From assembly GCA_900315545.1 (NCBI GenBank), contig OMZM01000005.1, forward strand, positions 1-64,000: 64,000 nucleotides of DNA, given 5' to 3'. The translations under genes were made by a program, and so were the position numbers. This DNA comes from an uncultured Prevotella sp. Lineage in GTDB: Bacteria; Bacteroidota; Bacteroidia; Bacteroidales; Bacteroidaceae. The notes beneath the pieces are model-generated. The model was given only the letters and a program-made list of their open reading frames with translations, searched no databases and was not told the DNA's origin. Below, piece by piece: positions 56,180 to 64,000 of this stretch; positions within the stretch are counted from its first letter, which is position 1, and every line of letters begins with the position of its first letter.

Positions 56180-58159
56180 ATGACAAAAGTATTAGATTCA
56201 AAAATTCCTGCCGGACCTGTGGCAGAGAAATGGAAAGAATATAAAGCTCACCAGCGACTCGTAAACCCAAAGAACAAACTGAAACTCGACGTCATCGTCG
56301 TAGGTACAGGTCTTGCCGGAGCATCTGCCGCAGCATCGCTCGGCGAAATGGGATTCAACGTTATCAACCTTTGCATTCAGGACTCACCTCGCCGCGCACA
56401 CTCCATCGCAGCACAGGGCGGTATCAACGCAGCAAAATGCTACCAGAACGACGGCGACTCAATATACCGTCTGTTCTACGATACTGTGAAGGGTGGCGAC
56501 TACCGTGCACGCGAAGCTAACGTATATCGACTGGCAGAAGTATCAAACAACATCATCGACCAGTGCGTGGCACAGGGCGTGCCTTTCGCACGCGAGTACG
56601 GCGGCATGCTTGCCAACCGCTCATTCGGCGGAGCACAGGTCAGCCGTACATTCTACGCTAAGGGACAGACAGGACAGCAGTTGCTGCTCGGTGCTTACTC
56701 ATCACTGTCATGTCAGGTAGAAGCAGGAAAGGTAAAGCTCTACACACGCTACGAAATGGAAGACGTAGTAATAGTAGACGGACGCGCACGCGGTATCATC
56801 GCAAAAGACCTGACAACAGGAAAGCTCGTACGCTTCTCGGCTAACGCTGTAGTAATAGCAACAGGTGGATACGGAAACACTTACTTCCTCTCTACCAACG
56901 CTATGGGATGTAACTGTACGGCTGCCGTTCAGTGCTACCGCAAGGGAGCAATGTTTGCTAACCCATCATACGTACAGATTCACCCGACATGTATCCCTGT
57001 ACACGGCGACAAGCAGTCGAAACTGACACTGATGTCGGAGTCGCTGCGTAACGACGGACGTATCTGGGTACCAAAGAAGATAGAAGATGCTAAGGCACTG
57101 CAGGCTGGAACAAAGCAGGGATGGGAAATTCCGGAAGAAGACCGCGACTACTATCTCGAGCGCCGCTATCCGGCATTCGGAAACCTCGTGCCTCGCGACG
57201 TGGCATCACGTGCCGCTAAGGAGCGCTGCGACGCTGGCTTTGGCGTAAACAACACCGGTCTGGCTGTGTTCCTCGACTTCTCTGAATCAATCAACCGTCT
57301 CGGTATCGACCAGATTATGCAACGCTACGGCAACCTCTTCGAGATGTACGAAGAAATCACAGACGTATTCCCCGGCAAGCTTGCCAACGAGATAAACGGC
57401 GAGAAATATTACTATCCGATGATGATTTATCCTGCTATCCACTACACTATGGGTGGTATCTGGGTAGACTACGAACTGCAGACAACAATACCGGGTCTGT
57501 TCGCCATCGGCGAGTGCAACTTCTCTGATCACGGTGCCAACCGTCTGGGTGCATCTGCACTGATGCAGGGTCTGGCTGACGGATACTTCGTTCTGCCTTA
57601 CACTATACAGAACTATCTTGCAGACCAGTCTGTATGGCCACGCATATCTACCGACCTGCCAGAATTTGAAGAGGCAGAAAAGGGTGTACAGGCTGAAATA
57701 GACCGACTGATGAACATCAAGGGAAAGCGCAGTGTGGACTCTATACACAAGGAACTCGGACACATCATGTGGGAACACGTCGGCATGGGACGTACAGCTG
57801 AAGGTCTGAAGGAAGGTCTGAGACTGATGCACGAACTGGAGAAGGAATTCGACACAAACGTATTCATTCCTGGTACGAAAGAAGGTCTCAACATCGAGCT
57901 CGACAAGGCTATACACCTTCGCGACTTCTTCACAATGGGACAGCTCGTCGCTTTCGATGCACTATCACGCAACGAGTCGTGCGGCGGACACTTCCGCGAG
58001 GAATACCAGACAGAGGAAGGCGAAGCTAAGCGCGACGACGAAAACTACTTCTACGTAGGTTGCTGGGAATACAAAGGCAAGGGCAACGAGCCTGAGCTCA
58101 CTAAGGAACCGTTGGAATACGAAGCCATTAAGGTTCAGACAAGAAATTATAAGAACTAA
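56180..58159 (+). CDS. frdA: Fumarate reductase flavoprotein subunit
   Basis: The 659-residue catalytic subunit interconverts fumarate and succinate. It contains the FAD-binding [20 protein letters not shown], the covalent flavin histidine in [10 protein letters not shown] (His74), and active-site motifs [10 protein letters not shown] and [11 protein letters not shown]. The C-terminal capping part contains [11 protein letters not shown]. The subunit order C-A-B and this length fit the Bacteroides-type enzyme. It lies 45 bp after frdC. Confidence 0.97.
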   Translation: MTKVLDSKIPAGPVAEKWKEYKAHQRLVNPKNKLKLDVIVVGTGLAGASAAASLGEMGFNVINLCIQDSPRRAHSIAAQGGINAAKCYQNDGDSIYRLFYDTVKGGDYRAREANVYRLAEVSNNIIDQCVAQGVPFAREYGGMLANRSFGGAQVSRTFYAKGQTGQQLLLGAYSSLSCQVEAGKVKLYTRYEMEDVVIVDGRARGIIAKDLTTGKLVRFSANAVVIATGGYGNTYFLSTNAMGCNCTAAVQCYRKGAMFANPSYVQIHPTCIPVHGDKQSKLTLMSESLRNDGRIWVPKKIEDAKALQAGTKQGWEIPEEDRDYYLERRYPAFGNLVPRDVASRAAKERCDAGFGVNNTGLAVFLDFSESINRLGIDQIMQRYGNLFEMYEEITDVFPGKLANEINGEKYYYPMMIYPAIHYTMGGIWVDYELQTTIPGLFAIGECNFSDHGANRLGASALMQGLADGYFVLPYTIQNYLADQSVWPRISTDLPEFEEAEKGVQAEIDRLMNIKGKRSVDSIHKELGHIMWEHVGMGRTAEGLKEGLRLMHELEKEFDTNVFIPGTKEGLNIELDKAIHLRDFFTMGQLVAFDALSRNESCGGHFREEYQTEEGEAKRDDENYFYVGCWEYKGKGNEPELTKEPLEYEAIKVQTRNYKN

Positions 58160-58181
58160 TTAAGCAAGAAAGGAAATAACA

Positions 58182-58940
58182 ATGGCTAAAAATATTTCAT
58201 TCACGATTAAGTTCTGGCGTCAGAACGGACCAAGAGAGAAGGGACACTTCGATACTCACGAAATGAAGAACATCCCAGATGACACTTCATTCCTTGAAAT
58301 GCTTGACATACTGAACGAGGAACTGATAAACGAAGGCAAGGAGCCTTTCGTATTCGACCACGATTGCCGCGAAGGTATCTGCGGTATGTGTTCACTCTAT
58401 ATCAACGGTACTCCTCACGGAAAGACTGAGCGCGGAGCAACAACCTGCCAGCTCTACATGCGCCGCTTCAACGACGGCGACGTCATCACTGTTGAGCCTT
58501 GGCGCTCTGCTGCCTTCCCTGTGATAAAGGACTGTATGGTAGACCGCAACGCTTTCGACAAGATTATTCAGGCTGGTGGCTACACGACTGTACGCACAGG
58601 ACAGGCACAGGATGCTAATGCCATACTCATTCCTAAACAGGACGCTGACGAGGCTATGGACTGCGCGTCGTGCATCGGATGTGGTGCCTGCGTAGCAGCC
58701 TGCAAGAACGGTTCGGCTATGCTTTTCGTATCATCGAAGGTCAGCCAGCTCGCTCTCCTGCCACAGGGACGCCCTGAAGCAGCCAAACGCGCAAAAGCAA
58801 TGGTGATGAGAATGGAAGAGCTCGGATTTGGCAACTGCACCAACACACGCGCTTGCGAGGCTGTTTGTCCGAAGAACGAGAGCATCGCCAACATCGCACG
58901 ACTCAACCGCGAGTTTATCAAGGCTAAGTTGGCAGACTAA
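58182..58940 (+). CDS. frdB: Fumarate reductase iron-sulfur subunit
   Basis: The 252-residue subunit carries electrons from the quinol site to FrdA. The [2Fe-2S] site is in [18 protein letters not shown] plus a later Cys in ATTCQLYM. The [4Fe-4S] and [3Fe-4S] clusters are in [17 protein letters not shown] and [14 protein letters not shown]. It lies 22 bp after frdA and ends the operon. Confidence 0.97.
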   Translation: MAKNISFTIKFWRQNGPREKGHFDTHEMKNIPDDTSFLEMLDILNEELINEGKEPFVFDHDCREGICGMCSLYINGTPHGKTERGATTCQLYMRRFNDGDVITVEPWRSAAFPVIKDCMVDRNAFDKIIQAGGYTTVRTGQAQDANAILIPKQDADEAMDCASCIGCGACVAACKNGSAMLFVSSKVSQLALLPQGRPEAAKRAKAMVMRMEELGFGNCTNTRACEAVCPKNESIANIARLNREFIKAKLAD

Positions 58941-58955
58941 TATTAATTATATAAT

Positions 58956-58990
58956 AAGGTAGTGAGCGCATTGGCTCACTGCCTTATTTT
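58956..58990 (+). terminator. Terminator of the fumarate reductase operon
   Basis: A stem AAGGtAGTGAGC/GCTCACTgCCTT with a 6-nt loop and one mismatch is followed by ATTTTTATTT. It lies 15 bp after frdB. Confidence 0.85.
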
Positions 58991-59137
58991 TATTTATTCC
59001 ATATCAGCGACGGCTATAGTTACAACCCGACATGCGCTGACCACTGACGTGAGTTGCATGCATGTTATGTCTGAAACAATGTCTGCGTTTCGCCCTGACA
59101 CAAAAAAGAATAACAGGATTATCACTCGCCCACTAAG

Positions 59138-60202
59138 ATGATAAACAAGTCTGTTCTGTCGAAAAGCATTTCTTTTCTGCGTTTTCCGTTGATACTCTGC
59201 TTCGTATGCGCCCACTCCGACATCAGGGTCGCTAACGAGACGATAGCACAACTGCCGATATTCGGCTATGTGTTCGGCAAGTTTATCGGCTATGTGTGCG
59301 TTCCGACGCTATACATGTTCTTCTTCATCTCAGGCTTCCTGTTTTTCCATGAGCACCATTTCGGCAAGTCGCTTTATCTTACAAAACTAAAGAAACGAAC
59401 GCGCTCGCTGCTCGTTCCATATCTGTCATGGAATGCACTTGCCTTCCTTGCCATCTGGCTCTGCCAGACATTGAGTCCAGGTTTCTCCATGATGCTCAAG
59501 AAACAAGTTGCAGACTTCCGTTGGTTTGACTATCTGCTGGTCTTCTGGGACAAGCATCTCATTACCGGTCTTGCCGAAGACTGGCACGTCCCCCTGCTTC
59601 TGCAATTCTGGTTTATACAGTGTCTTATTGTCATTGCGATAGTGAGTCCTGTCATCTGGATTGGAATTAAGAAACTGGATTGGCTGTTTGTAGTCCTGTT
59701 GGGACTGCTGTTCTACTTCTTTCCCGTCAGCGACTACGCCGGACTGCGCACCGAAGCGTTTTTCTATTTCACGCTTGGCGCATACTTCAGTACAAAGCAG
59801 TCATGGTGGGACATACTGCTAAAGCCCGTCCACCTGCTTGCCGCGACTGCCGTTTCGCTGACAATTTCTTTCTTCGTTGCACCTTTTTTCATTGCCTTTT
59901 GCATATCGTTCATCCTCCTTATGTTTGCTGCGACCTACCGCTACATCGAGCGTAACGGCAGGCTTGTGACTCCTATATGCGGTCTTGCCGATGCAACGTT
60001 CTTTATTTTCGGGCTGCATGCGTTCATTGCTGGCATCTTCATACATGCCGTTGAGCGAATAAGCATCACATGGACCGAGCCTGCTGCGCTGGCGGTATTC
60101 GTCGCCGGCGTCGTGCTGAACATCTGCCTGTGCATCCTTGCCCAACGCATGACAAGACGCATTTTTCCGCATCTTTACATTGCTCTCAACGGCGGCAGAT
60201 AG
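59138..60202 (+). CDS. Acyltransferase family 3 membrane protein
   Basis: The 354-residue protein has about ten hydrophobic segments. The family 3 signature is partly visible: SFLRFPLILCFVCAHSD in the first helix, with the His in place, then SGFLFF and KKRTRSLLVPYLSWN. Such enzymes O-acetylate polysaccharides, peptidoglycan or lipids at the inner membrane. The substrate cannot be told from the neighbours. It ends about 270 bp before the fifth repeat copy. Confidence 0.85.
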   Translation: MINKSVLSKSISFLRFPLILCFVCAHSDIRVANETIAQLPIFGYVFGKFIGYVCVPTLYMFFFISGFLFFHEHHFGKSLYLTKLKKRTRSLLVPYLSWNALAFLAIWLCQTLSPGFSMMLKKQVADFRWFDYLLVFWDKHLITGLAEDWHVPLLLQFWFIQCLIVIAIVSPVIWIGIKKLDWLFVVLLGLLFYFFPVSDYAGLRTEAFFYFTLGAYFSTKQSWWDILLKPVHLLAATAVSLTISFFVAPFFIAFCISFILLMFAATYRYIERNGRLVTPICGLADATFFIFGLHAFIAGIFIHAVERISITWTEPAALAVFVAGVVLNICLCILAQRMTRRIFPHLYIALNGGR

Positions 60203-60230
60203 CCTGCCATCACACAAATAGCGTTAGATA

Positions 60231-60242
60231 TAACATTTGTTA
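60231..60242 (+). promoter_or_regulatory. Dyad TAACATTTGTTA upstream of the broken hcp
   Basis: A perfect 5+2+5 dyad lies 24 bp upstream of the -7 element of the hcp remnant. It could be a Crp/Fnr-family operator such as those reported for hcp genes, but the match is only suggestive. Confidence 0.35.
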
Positions 60243-60265
60243 CGCAGATTGTTGTCGGTGCAGAA

Positions 60266-60273
60266 TACTTTTG
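60266..60273 (+). promoter_or_regulatory. -7 promoter element ahead of the hcp remnant
   Basis: TACTTTTG (TAnnTTTG consensus) lies 31 bp upstream of the ATG at 60304. The -33 spacing is imperfect (candidate TTGs give 11-15 bp). Confidence 0.5.
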
Positions 60274-60303
60274 CATCGAAAAAAATTATTATCAAGAAAC
60301 GTT

Positions 60304-60432
60304 ATGAACGGGACCTCAATGTATTGTTTCCATTGTCAGGAAACATCAAAAGGAACAGGATGCACCGTCAAGGGTGTGTTAGATATTCCCGTCCCCGTGC
60401 CCGTTAGCAATTCCCGTCCCAGCTATCGTTAA
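60304..60432 (+). pseudogene. hcp: Truncated hydroxylamine reductase (hybrid-cluster protein), 5' remnant
   Basis: The frame begins MNGTSMYCFHCQETSKGTGC and continues TVKGV, the N-terminus of Hcp with the cluster cysteines CxxC and the next Cys. It then runs into unrelated LDIPVPVPV, which is the hexamer tract belonging to repeat copy 5. The fourth cluster cysteine and everything after it are gone. The normal protein has roughly 550 residues, so this cannot be functional. The frame closes at 60432. The original start may be the inner ATG at 60319 (MYCFHCQE). Confidence 0.85.
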
Positions 60433-60472
60433 AGTTAGTCTTTCCCGTTCCCGTTATCGTTCCCGTTATTTT
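60385..60472 (-). repeat. Degenerate hexamer tract of repeat copy 5
   Basis: Read on the minus strand it gives GGGAAC, GATAAC and GGGAAA units in hexamer phase, the same kind of tract that follows copies 1 and 4. It joins the repeat to the hcp remnant. Confidence 0.7.
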
Positions 60473-60926
60473 TTCCCTGCAAAAACCGTGCCAAAGTGAA
60501 CAGGCACTCTCCTCCTACCCCGAAAAATATGAAAACTTTTGACAGACAAAAACTCTCCAAATAGAAATTTTACAGCCCTCGAAACTGCAAAAATGTGTTA
60601 AATTCAAGGTCGGCGATAAGTGTTAAAAATGTCAAAGAGTACCTTTGAGGCACCTATTTCGCCTTTTTGCCCTGCCAGACACAGTGCCCGACACCCCCAA
60701 ACATACTCTTTGACCGCCTCAAACAGTGTGTTTGACAATCTCAAACATACTCTTTGACATTTTTAACACTCCCCTTTCACCATCAGAAACGCTATACTTA
60801 TCGCTAACAAATTGACTGTCAGATAATTACGATAACCCTCAAAATACTCGCATATTTTGCCCCTCTGATTTCCGAAACGACTTTCGCGGGCACTCACGCA
60901 ACAGTAAACGACCAGAAAATTGATTA
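60473..60926 (-). repeat. Intergenic repeat family, copy 5 (minus strand)
   Basis: 454 bp, inverted relative to the other four. Arms lie at 60741-60768 and 60621-60648 (26 of 28 paired; span 148, one base shorter than the others). Dyads lie at 60741, 60719, 60697 and 60675, 22 bp apart, plus one at 60632. A position in the arm that is T:A in copies 1, 2 and 4 is A:T here, changed on both arms. It sits between the hcp remnant and ybeY. Confidence 0.9.
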
Positions 60927-61279
60927 GTCATTGCCATCCGCCGCATGCTCCGTCGGAATGTCAAAGATGAAGGTTATGGCTACTTTTCAGTTTCATTTAC
61001 GATAGAGTGATGCCACCTGTATTCCTGCAAAAGGCAACTATGACTTCACTATAAGCGAAAAGCGGCACAGACAAAGATGCCCGTACCGCTTTCCAGTTAT
61101 ATTTATTCTGACTTTGCAAAGCTGTTACTTATGCATACGCTGTCTATCTCCCGCTCGGTGAGTCCTGTGCGGCGTGTCAGTCAGGAACGCTTCTATCTCT
61201 GCGCTTGTGCAGTTGGCAAACAACGCCGATGCCTTTTAGTCCCTGTGTCAGTTCACTTATGTTGGCTTGCGTTAAGTCG
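60927..61279. other. Non-coding gap between repeat copy 5 and ybeY
   Basis: I find no intact gene. On the minus strand around 61070-61280 short frames read LTQANISELTQGLKGIGVV and TGLTEREIDSVCISNSFAKS in different phases. This may be a decayed coding region. No trace of the rest of hcp was found. Confidence 0.4.
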
Positions 61280-61690
61280 TCATCTCATGGCGAGGGCTTT
61301 GTTCTCTGCCGCTTCCATTATCTCACGCTCTCCCGGACCCTTGTCGTTGATGCCGCAGAGATGCAGAATGCCATGAATTATTACCCTGTGCAACTCCTCG
61401 TCGTAGGTCTTGCCAAACTTTTCCGCATTCGTTTTTACCGTGTCGAGCGAGATTACGAGATCGCCGTTCAGCGTGTTTCCCTCGTTATAGTCGAAAGTTA
61501 TGATGTCGGTATAATAGTTGTGTCCAAGATACTCGTTGTTGACTTCAAGAATTTTCTCATCGTCTACGAACATGTATCCCACCTCGCCAACCTTTCGTCC
61601 GTAGGTTGCCGCCACCGCGCGAATCCACTTTGTCGTCTCGCGTTTCTTTATCTTTGGGACCTTAACGCCCTCGCTGTTGTATGTTATCAT
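61280..61690 (-). CDS. ybeY: rRNA maturation endoribonuclease YbeY
   Basis: YbeY is a zinc-dependent endonuclease in rRNA 3'-end processing and ribosome quality control. The 136-residue protein contains HRVIIHGILHLCGINDKG with zinc-ligand histidines (106 and 110) and YYTDIITFDYNEG. Its start overlaps the stop of the methyltransferase gene by 4 bp (ATGA), implying coupled translation. Confidence 0.95.
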   Translation of the reverse strand: MITYNSEGVKVPKIKKRETTKWIRAVAATYGRKVGEVGYMFVDDEKILEVNNEYLGHNYYTDIITFDYNEGNTLNGDLVISLDTVKTNAEKFGKTYDEELHRVIIHGILHLCGINDKGPGEREIMEAAENKALAMR

Positions 61691-63435
61691 AGTTTCAACA
61701 ATTTGTTTTTTATATGTTTCTGTTCCTTATCTGTTATCCCAAACAAGCCGAACACTCGCCTGTTCAGTTCAGCCATGCTGCCGTCAATGGCGCCATGTGC
61801 CAGCATTTCGTCCACCATGCAGTCCAGTTCTGCCGTCTGCTGCTTGCTCATGCGCGGCATAGGCATCGACTTGAGATTTCCTTTCAGAATCTTTATGTCT
61901 GCATAGTGCAGCATGTAATAGTATCTGTAAAGGTCTGAATTTAGCAGTGCCGCCACCGTTTTCACGGTCAGTCCGTCCACTTGCGGTATCAGCACGTTGG
62001 CACTGTTCAGGCAGAGTCGCTGCCCGTCGTCGTAAGCCACTATAGGGTATCTGGCTATGAAACGGTAAATCAGTTTCTCCTCAGCCCTGTACATAGCCTC
62101 GTCGGCACACTGCTGAAATGTCTCCGGCTTGTATTCGACGTAAGCAGAAGGCTCCCTCATGCCGAAACAGCCCACATCCCTGCCCCTGTATATTGGTTCT
62201 GCGCCCGCCGTGCAACGGGTCTTTATCTTTCGTCTGTTGTCTCCCGTAACAATTCCCAGCGCCCATCGGCTGTGGGACAGGTCATCGTGGCGGCGGCTTT
62301 CTATCTTTTCCACAATCCGCAAGTCTACGTCTGTAAGGCTCTCTGTCCTTATCGTAGACGTGTCAATGTCGCTTGGCGTAAGCTCCACCACCTGCCTGCC
62401 AGTCGCCCTTGCCACCTCGTAGACCTGCCTGCTGCTATGACCTGCCGAGAGCGTCAGGCTGAAATAGTCCGTGAATACTCCGTCGAAACGACCCTCATAC
62501 ATTGTCAGTCGCCTGATGGCAGTTGTTGCCAATATGTGCTTGCGTATATTCCTGTGAGCGTTTATCTTTATCAGCGATGTCGGCAACAGGAAGCCAAGCC
62601 TCCCGTTCCGCTTCATCATGCCGATGGAGTTTGCAAGAAACATCGACGAGCGTTCACGTGTTCTCAGCGCCACATCGCTTGCGCTGCGCGCGCCGTGCCT
62701 GTCGGTTCCCCACGGCGGATTGGTGTAAATATAGTCGAATGTGTCGGGTATGACAGCATTGTCATTGCTGTTTGCAGAGGTCAGTGCCAGAAAGTCAGCA
62801 CAATAAATCTGCGGCTCGAAGTCGCAGTCGGCATATTTTGCCAGCAGATTAGTCCTTGCTATCATCACTGCCGTAGGGTCTATGTCCAGTCCGTACAGGC
62901 AGCTTGGACTGTCGGCATTTGCCTTCAGCAGGAAAGCCCCACTGCCGCAGCATGGGTCGAGCAGCGTCTCATCTTTTCCAACCACGACATCGGCAAGCAT
63001 TTCGCCTGCCACGCGACTGTTAGTATAGTATTGTCCCAAGACGTTACGCTTGCCCTCGCTGGTCATCGACTGGTAGACATAACCTATCAGGTCGTCGTCG
63101 TCAGACCATATCTCAGGCTCCACGTTGATGCCCGGCACTGCACTTAAATCCTGCCTGCAAATGGCTTTCCTCACGTTGTCGCGGTCAAATATGCCCCTGT
63201 GTTTCAGTTTTTCCACGCACAGCGTATAGACAATGTCTTCCGTCGCAGCATCCATGCCGGCTAAGGCAGCCAGCAGTCGGCGAGCGTTTTCATTAGCCAC
63301 ATAGTCGTCTGCCTTTATCTTTCTTTCCGACAGAGTCTTGTTTGCACGCCTCGTCAGACGCCTCTCGCCGTCAACACCGAGCCTGTGCCAGTTGCTTATC
63401 GTTGCCTTGCTTATGCTTAGGTTTGTGCCTGCCAT
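61687..63435 (-). CDS. Orphan N6-adenine-type DNA methyltransferase with HTH N-terminus
   Basis: The 582-residue protein starts with a helix-turn-helix-like segment (ISKATISNWHRLGV, 8-21). The SAM-binding motif I is DPCCGSGAFLL (160-170), LDIDPTAV follows, and the catalytic motif is NPPWG (239-243), the form of N6-adenine enzymes. The C-terminal ~230 residues resemble a TaqI-type specificity region. No endonuclease domain and no neighbouring restriction gene are seen, so it is probably a solitary or regulatory methyltransferase. It sits between coaD and ybeY, overlapping ybeY by 4 bp. Confidence 0.88.
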   Translation of the reverse strand: MAGTNLSISKATISNWHRLGVDGERRLTRRANKTLSERKIKADDYVANENARRLLAALAGMDAATEDIVYTLCVEKLKHRGIFDRDNVRKAICRQDLSAVPGINVEPEIWSDDDDLIGYVYQSMTSEGKRNVLGQYYTNSRVAGEMLADVVVGKDETLLDPCCGSGAFLLKANADSPSCLYGLDIDPTAVMIARTNLLAKYADCDFEPQIYCADFLALTSANSNDNAVIPDTFDYIYTNPPWGTDRHGARSASDVALRTRERSSMFLANSIGMMKRNGRLGFLLPTSLIKINAHRNIRKHILATTAIRRLTMYEGRFDGVFTDYFSLTLSAGHSSRQVYEVARATGRQVVELTPSDIDTSTIRTESLTDVDLRIVEKIESRRHDDLSHSRWALGIVTGDNRRKIKTRCTAGAEPIYRGRDVGCFGMREPSAYVEYKPETFQQCADEAMYRAEEKLIYRFIARYPIVAYDDGQRLCLNSANVLIPQVDGLTVKTVAALLNSDLYRYYYMLHYADIKILKGNLKSMPMPRMSKQQTAELDCMVDEMLAHGAIDGSMAELNRRVFGLFGITDKEQKHIKNKLLKL

Positions 63436-63447
63436 CTACATATTAGC

Positions 63448-63921
63448 TTACTTGTCGGAGTCTTTATTGCCCTCTTCGGTTTTCGGAAGGAAACCTGACA
63501 CGTCGCGACCAAAGAACTGCAACTCCCTCACCAGTGTCGACGAGATGCTTGCAAGGTGCGGCTCGGCAAAGAGCAGCAGCGTCTCTATGCCGCCTATCTG
63601 CCTGTTCACTTCTGCCTGTTCGCGCTCATATTCAAAGTCCTTTACCGACCTCACGCCCCTGACAATACATGTTGCACCAGTGCGTTTGGCAAGGTCTACG
63701 GTCAGGTCGCTGTATGCCACTACGTCTACACGGTCTGTCATTTCGGCAAAAACCTTCCTAATGTAGTCCGTGCGCCTGGCTACGTCGCTTTCCGTATGTT
63801 TCAGTTTGCTGACGGCAACACCTATCACTACCCTGTCGAACAGTCCCAGCGCACGTTCTACTATAGACTCGTGCCCGATGGTGAAAGGGTCGAATGTACC
63901 TGTAAATAAAGCTGTTGTCAT
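63448..63921 (-). CDS. coaD: Pantetheine-phosphate adenylyltransferase
   Basis: CoaD transfers AMP to 4'-phosphopantetheine in coenzyme A synthesis. The 157-residue nucleotidyltransferase has FTGTFDPFTIGHESIVERAL (with TxGH-type motif), VRGVRSVKDFEYE and the ISSTLVRE segment. It lies 12 bp upstream of the methyltransferase gene and 21 bp after the 3' end of another gene. Confidence 0.97.
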   Translation of the reverse strand: MTTALFTGTFDPFTIGHESIVERALGLFDRVVIGVAVSKLKHTESDVARRTDYIRKVFAEMTDRVDVVAYSDLTVDLAKRTGATCIVRGVRSVKDFEYEREQAEVNRQIGGIETLLLFAEPHLASISSTLVRELQFFGRDVSGFLPKTEEGNKDSDK

Positions 63922-63942
63922 GTTTCAGATATGTATTTGTTG

Positions 63943-64000
63943 TCAGAACAATTCCTGCTGCATGGTATTGTTGTCAAACCTGTTTCGTCCGAGATGACTG
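63943..64000 (-). CDS. 3' end of a gene, possibly topoisomerase IV subunit B
   Basis: The minus strand reads SHLGRNRFDNNTMQQELF and then TGA, the C-terminal 18 residues of a protein that begins outside the window. The text and the position ahead of coaD are compatible with a type IIA topoisomerase B subunit (parE or gyrB) of Bacteroidales. This is a tentative guess. Confidence 0.4.
   Translation of the reverse strand, partial: SHLGRNRFDNNTMQQELF

Noticed and set aside
60304-60432. Functional small cysteine protein instead of an hcp remnant
   Set aside because: The N-terminus is plainly Hcp-like and the remainder is translated hexamer tract (VPVPV), so a real short protein is unlikely.
61981-63147. 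Plus-strand open frame of 388 codons antisense to the methyltransferase
   Set aside because: It lies wholly inside the methyltransferase gene, whose catalytic motifs are clear, and has a shadow-like composition.
1-64000. tRNA or rRNA genes
   Set aside because: I looked in the intergenic gaps and found no cloverleaf-like sequence with GTTCRA and CCA-type ends, and no rRNA segments.

Overview
The window looks like a chromosomal segment of a Bacteroidales bacterium, most likely Prevotella or a close relative. The evidence is the recurring Bacteroidetes promoter form (TTTG, about 20 bp, TAnnTTTG), the lack of Shine-Dalgarno sites, type IX secretion (T9SS) genes porU and porV, a Bacteroides-type three-subunit fumarate reductase, a NigD-like lipoprotein and many secreted proteins ending in a short GIYIxNGKK-type tail. 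No rRNA, tRNA, CRISPR array, transposase or phage gene was found.

Layout. 286-4004: a small membrane protein, then malQ. 4184-18738: a 29-gene minus-strand ribosomal run, rplC through secY, map, infA, rpmJ, rpoA and rplQ, with its own promoter, a structured leader and a terminator. 19771-26183: a plus-strand island of four secreted proteins that separates rpsJ from rplC, which are adjacent in most bacteria. 26420-30018: the str operon (rpsL, rpsG, fusA) plus rpsJ. 30435-33863: efp, a GT2 glycosyltransferase, radC, a MIP18-family gene and lpxH. 34099-39332: rpmH, a PASTA protein, an RluD-type pseudouridine synthase, ddl, an acyltransferase and a lipoprotein. 39458-43656: two modular surface proteins. 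44418-46066: a two-component system. 46073-52045: a fumarylacetoacetate hydrolase (FAH)-family enzyme, porU, porV and ispF. 52886-54444: a WYL regulator and rnhB. 55147-58940: the fumarate reductase operon. 59138-64000: a membrane acyltransferase, a broken hcp, ybeY, an orphan N6-adenine-type methyltransferase, coaD and the 3' end of one more gene.

The most unusual content is non-coding. Five copies of a ~450-bp intergenic repeat occur, four on the plus strand and one on the minus strand. Each carries 17-bp dyads placed at exactly 22-bp pitch (slots 1-4 and 6 of six), enclosed by 28-nt inverted arms spanning 148-149 nt. Three copies are flanked by degenerate (NNNAAC)n hexamer tracts. One copy with its tract sits where an hcp gene stops after about 25 codons. 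A second array, unrelated in sequence but with the same 17-bp dyad and 22-bp pitch, lies between rpmH and the PASTA gene. These phased dyad arrays are the best candidates here for an undescribed system. What they do cannot be read from sequence alone.

The protein genes form a coherent surface-export theme. PorU and PorV are T9SS attachment components, and six secreted proteins in the window carry short, similar, basic C-terminal tails that could be their cargo signals.
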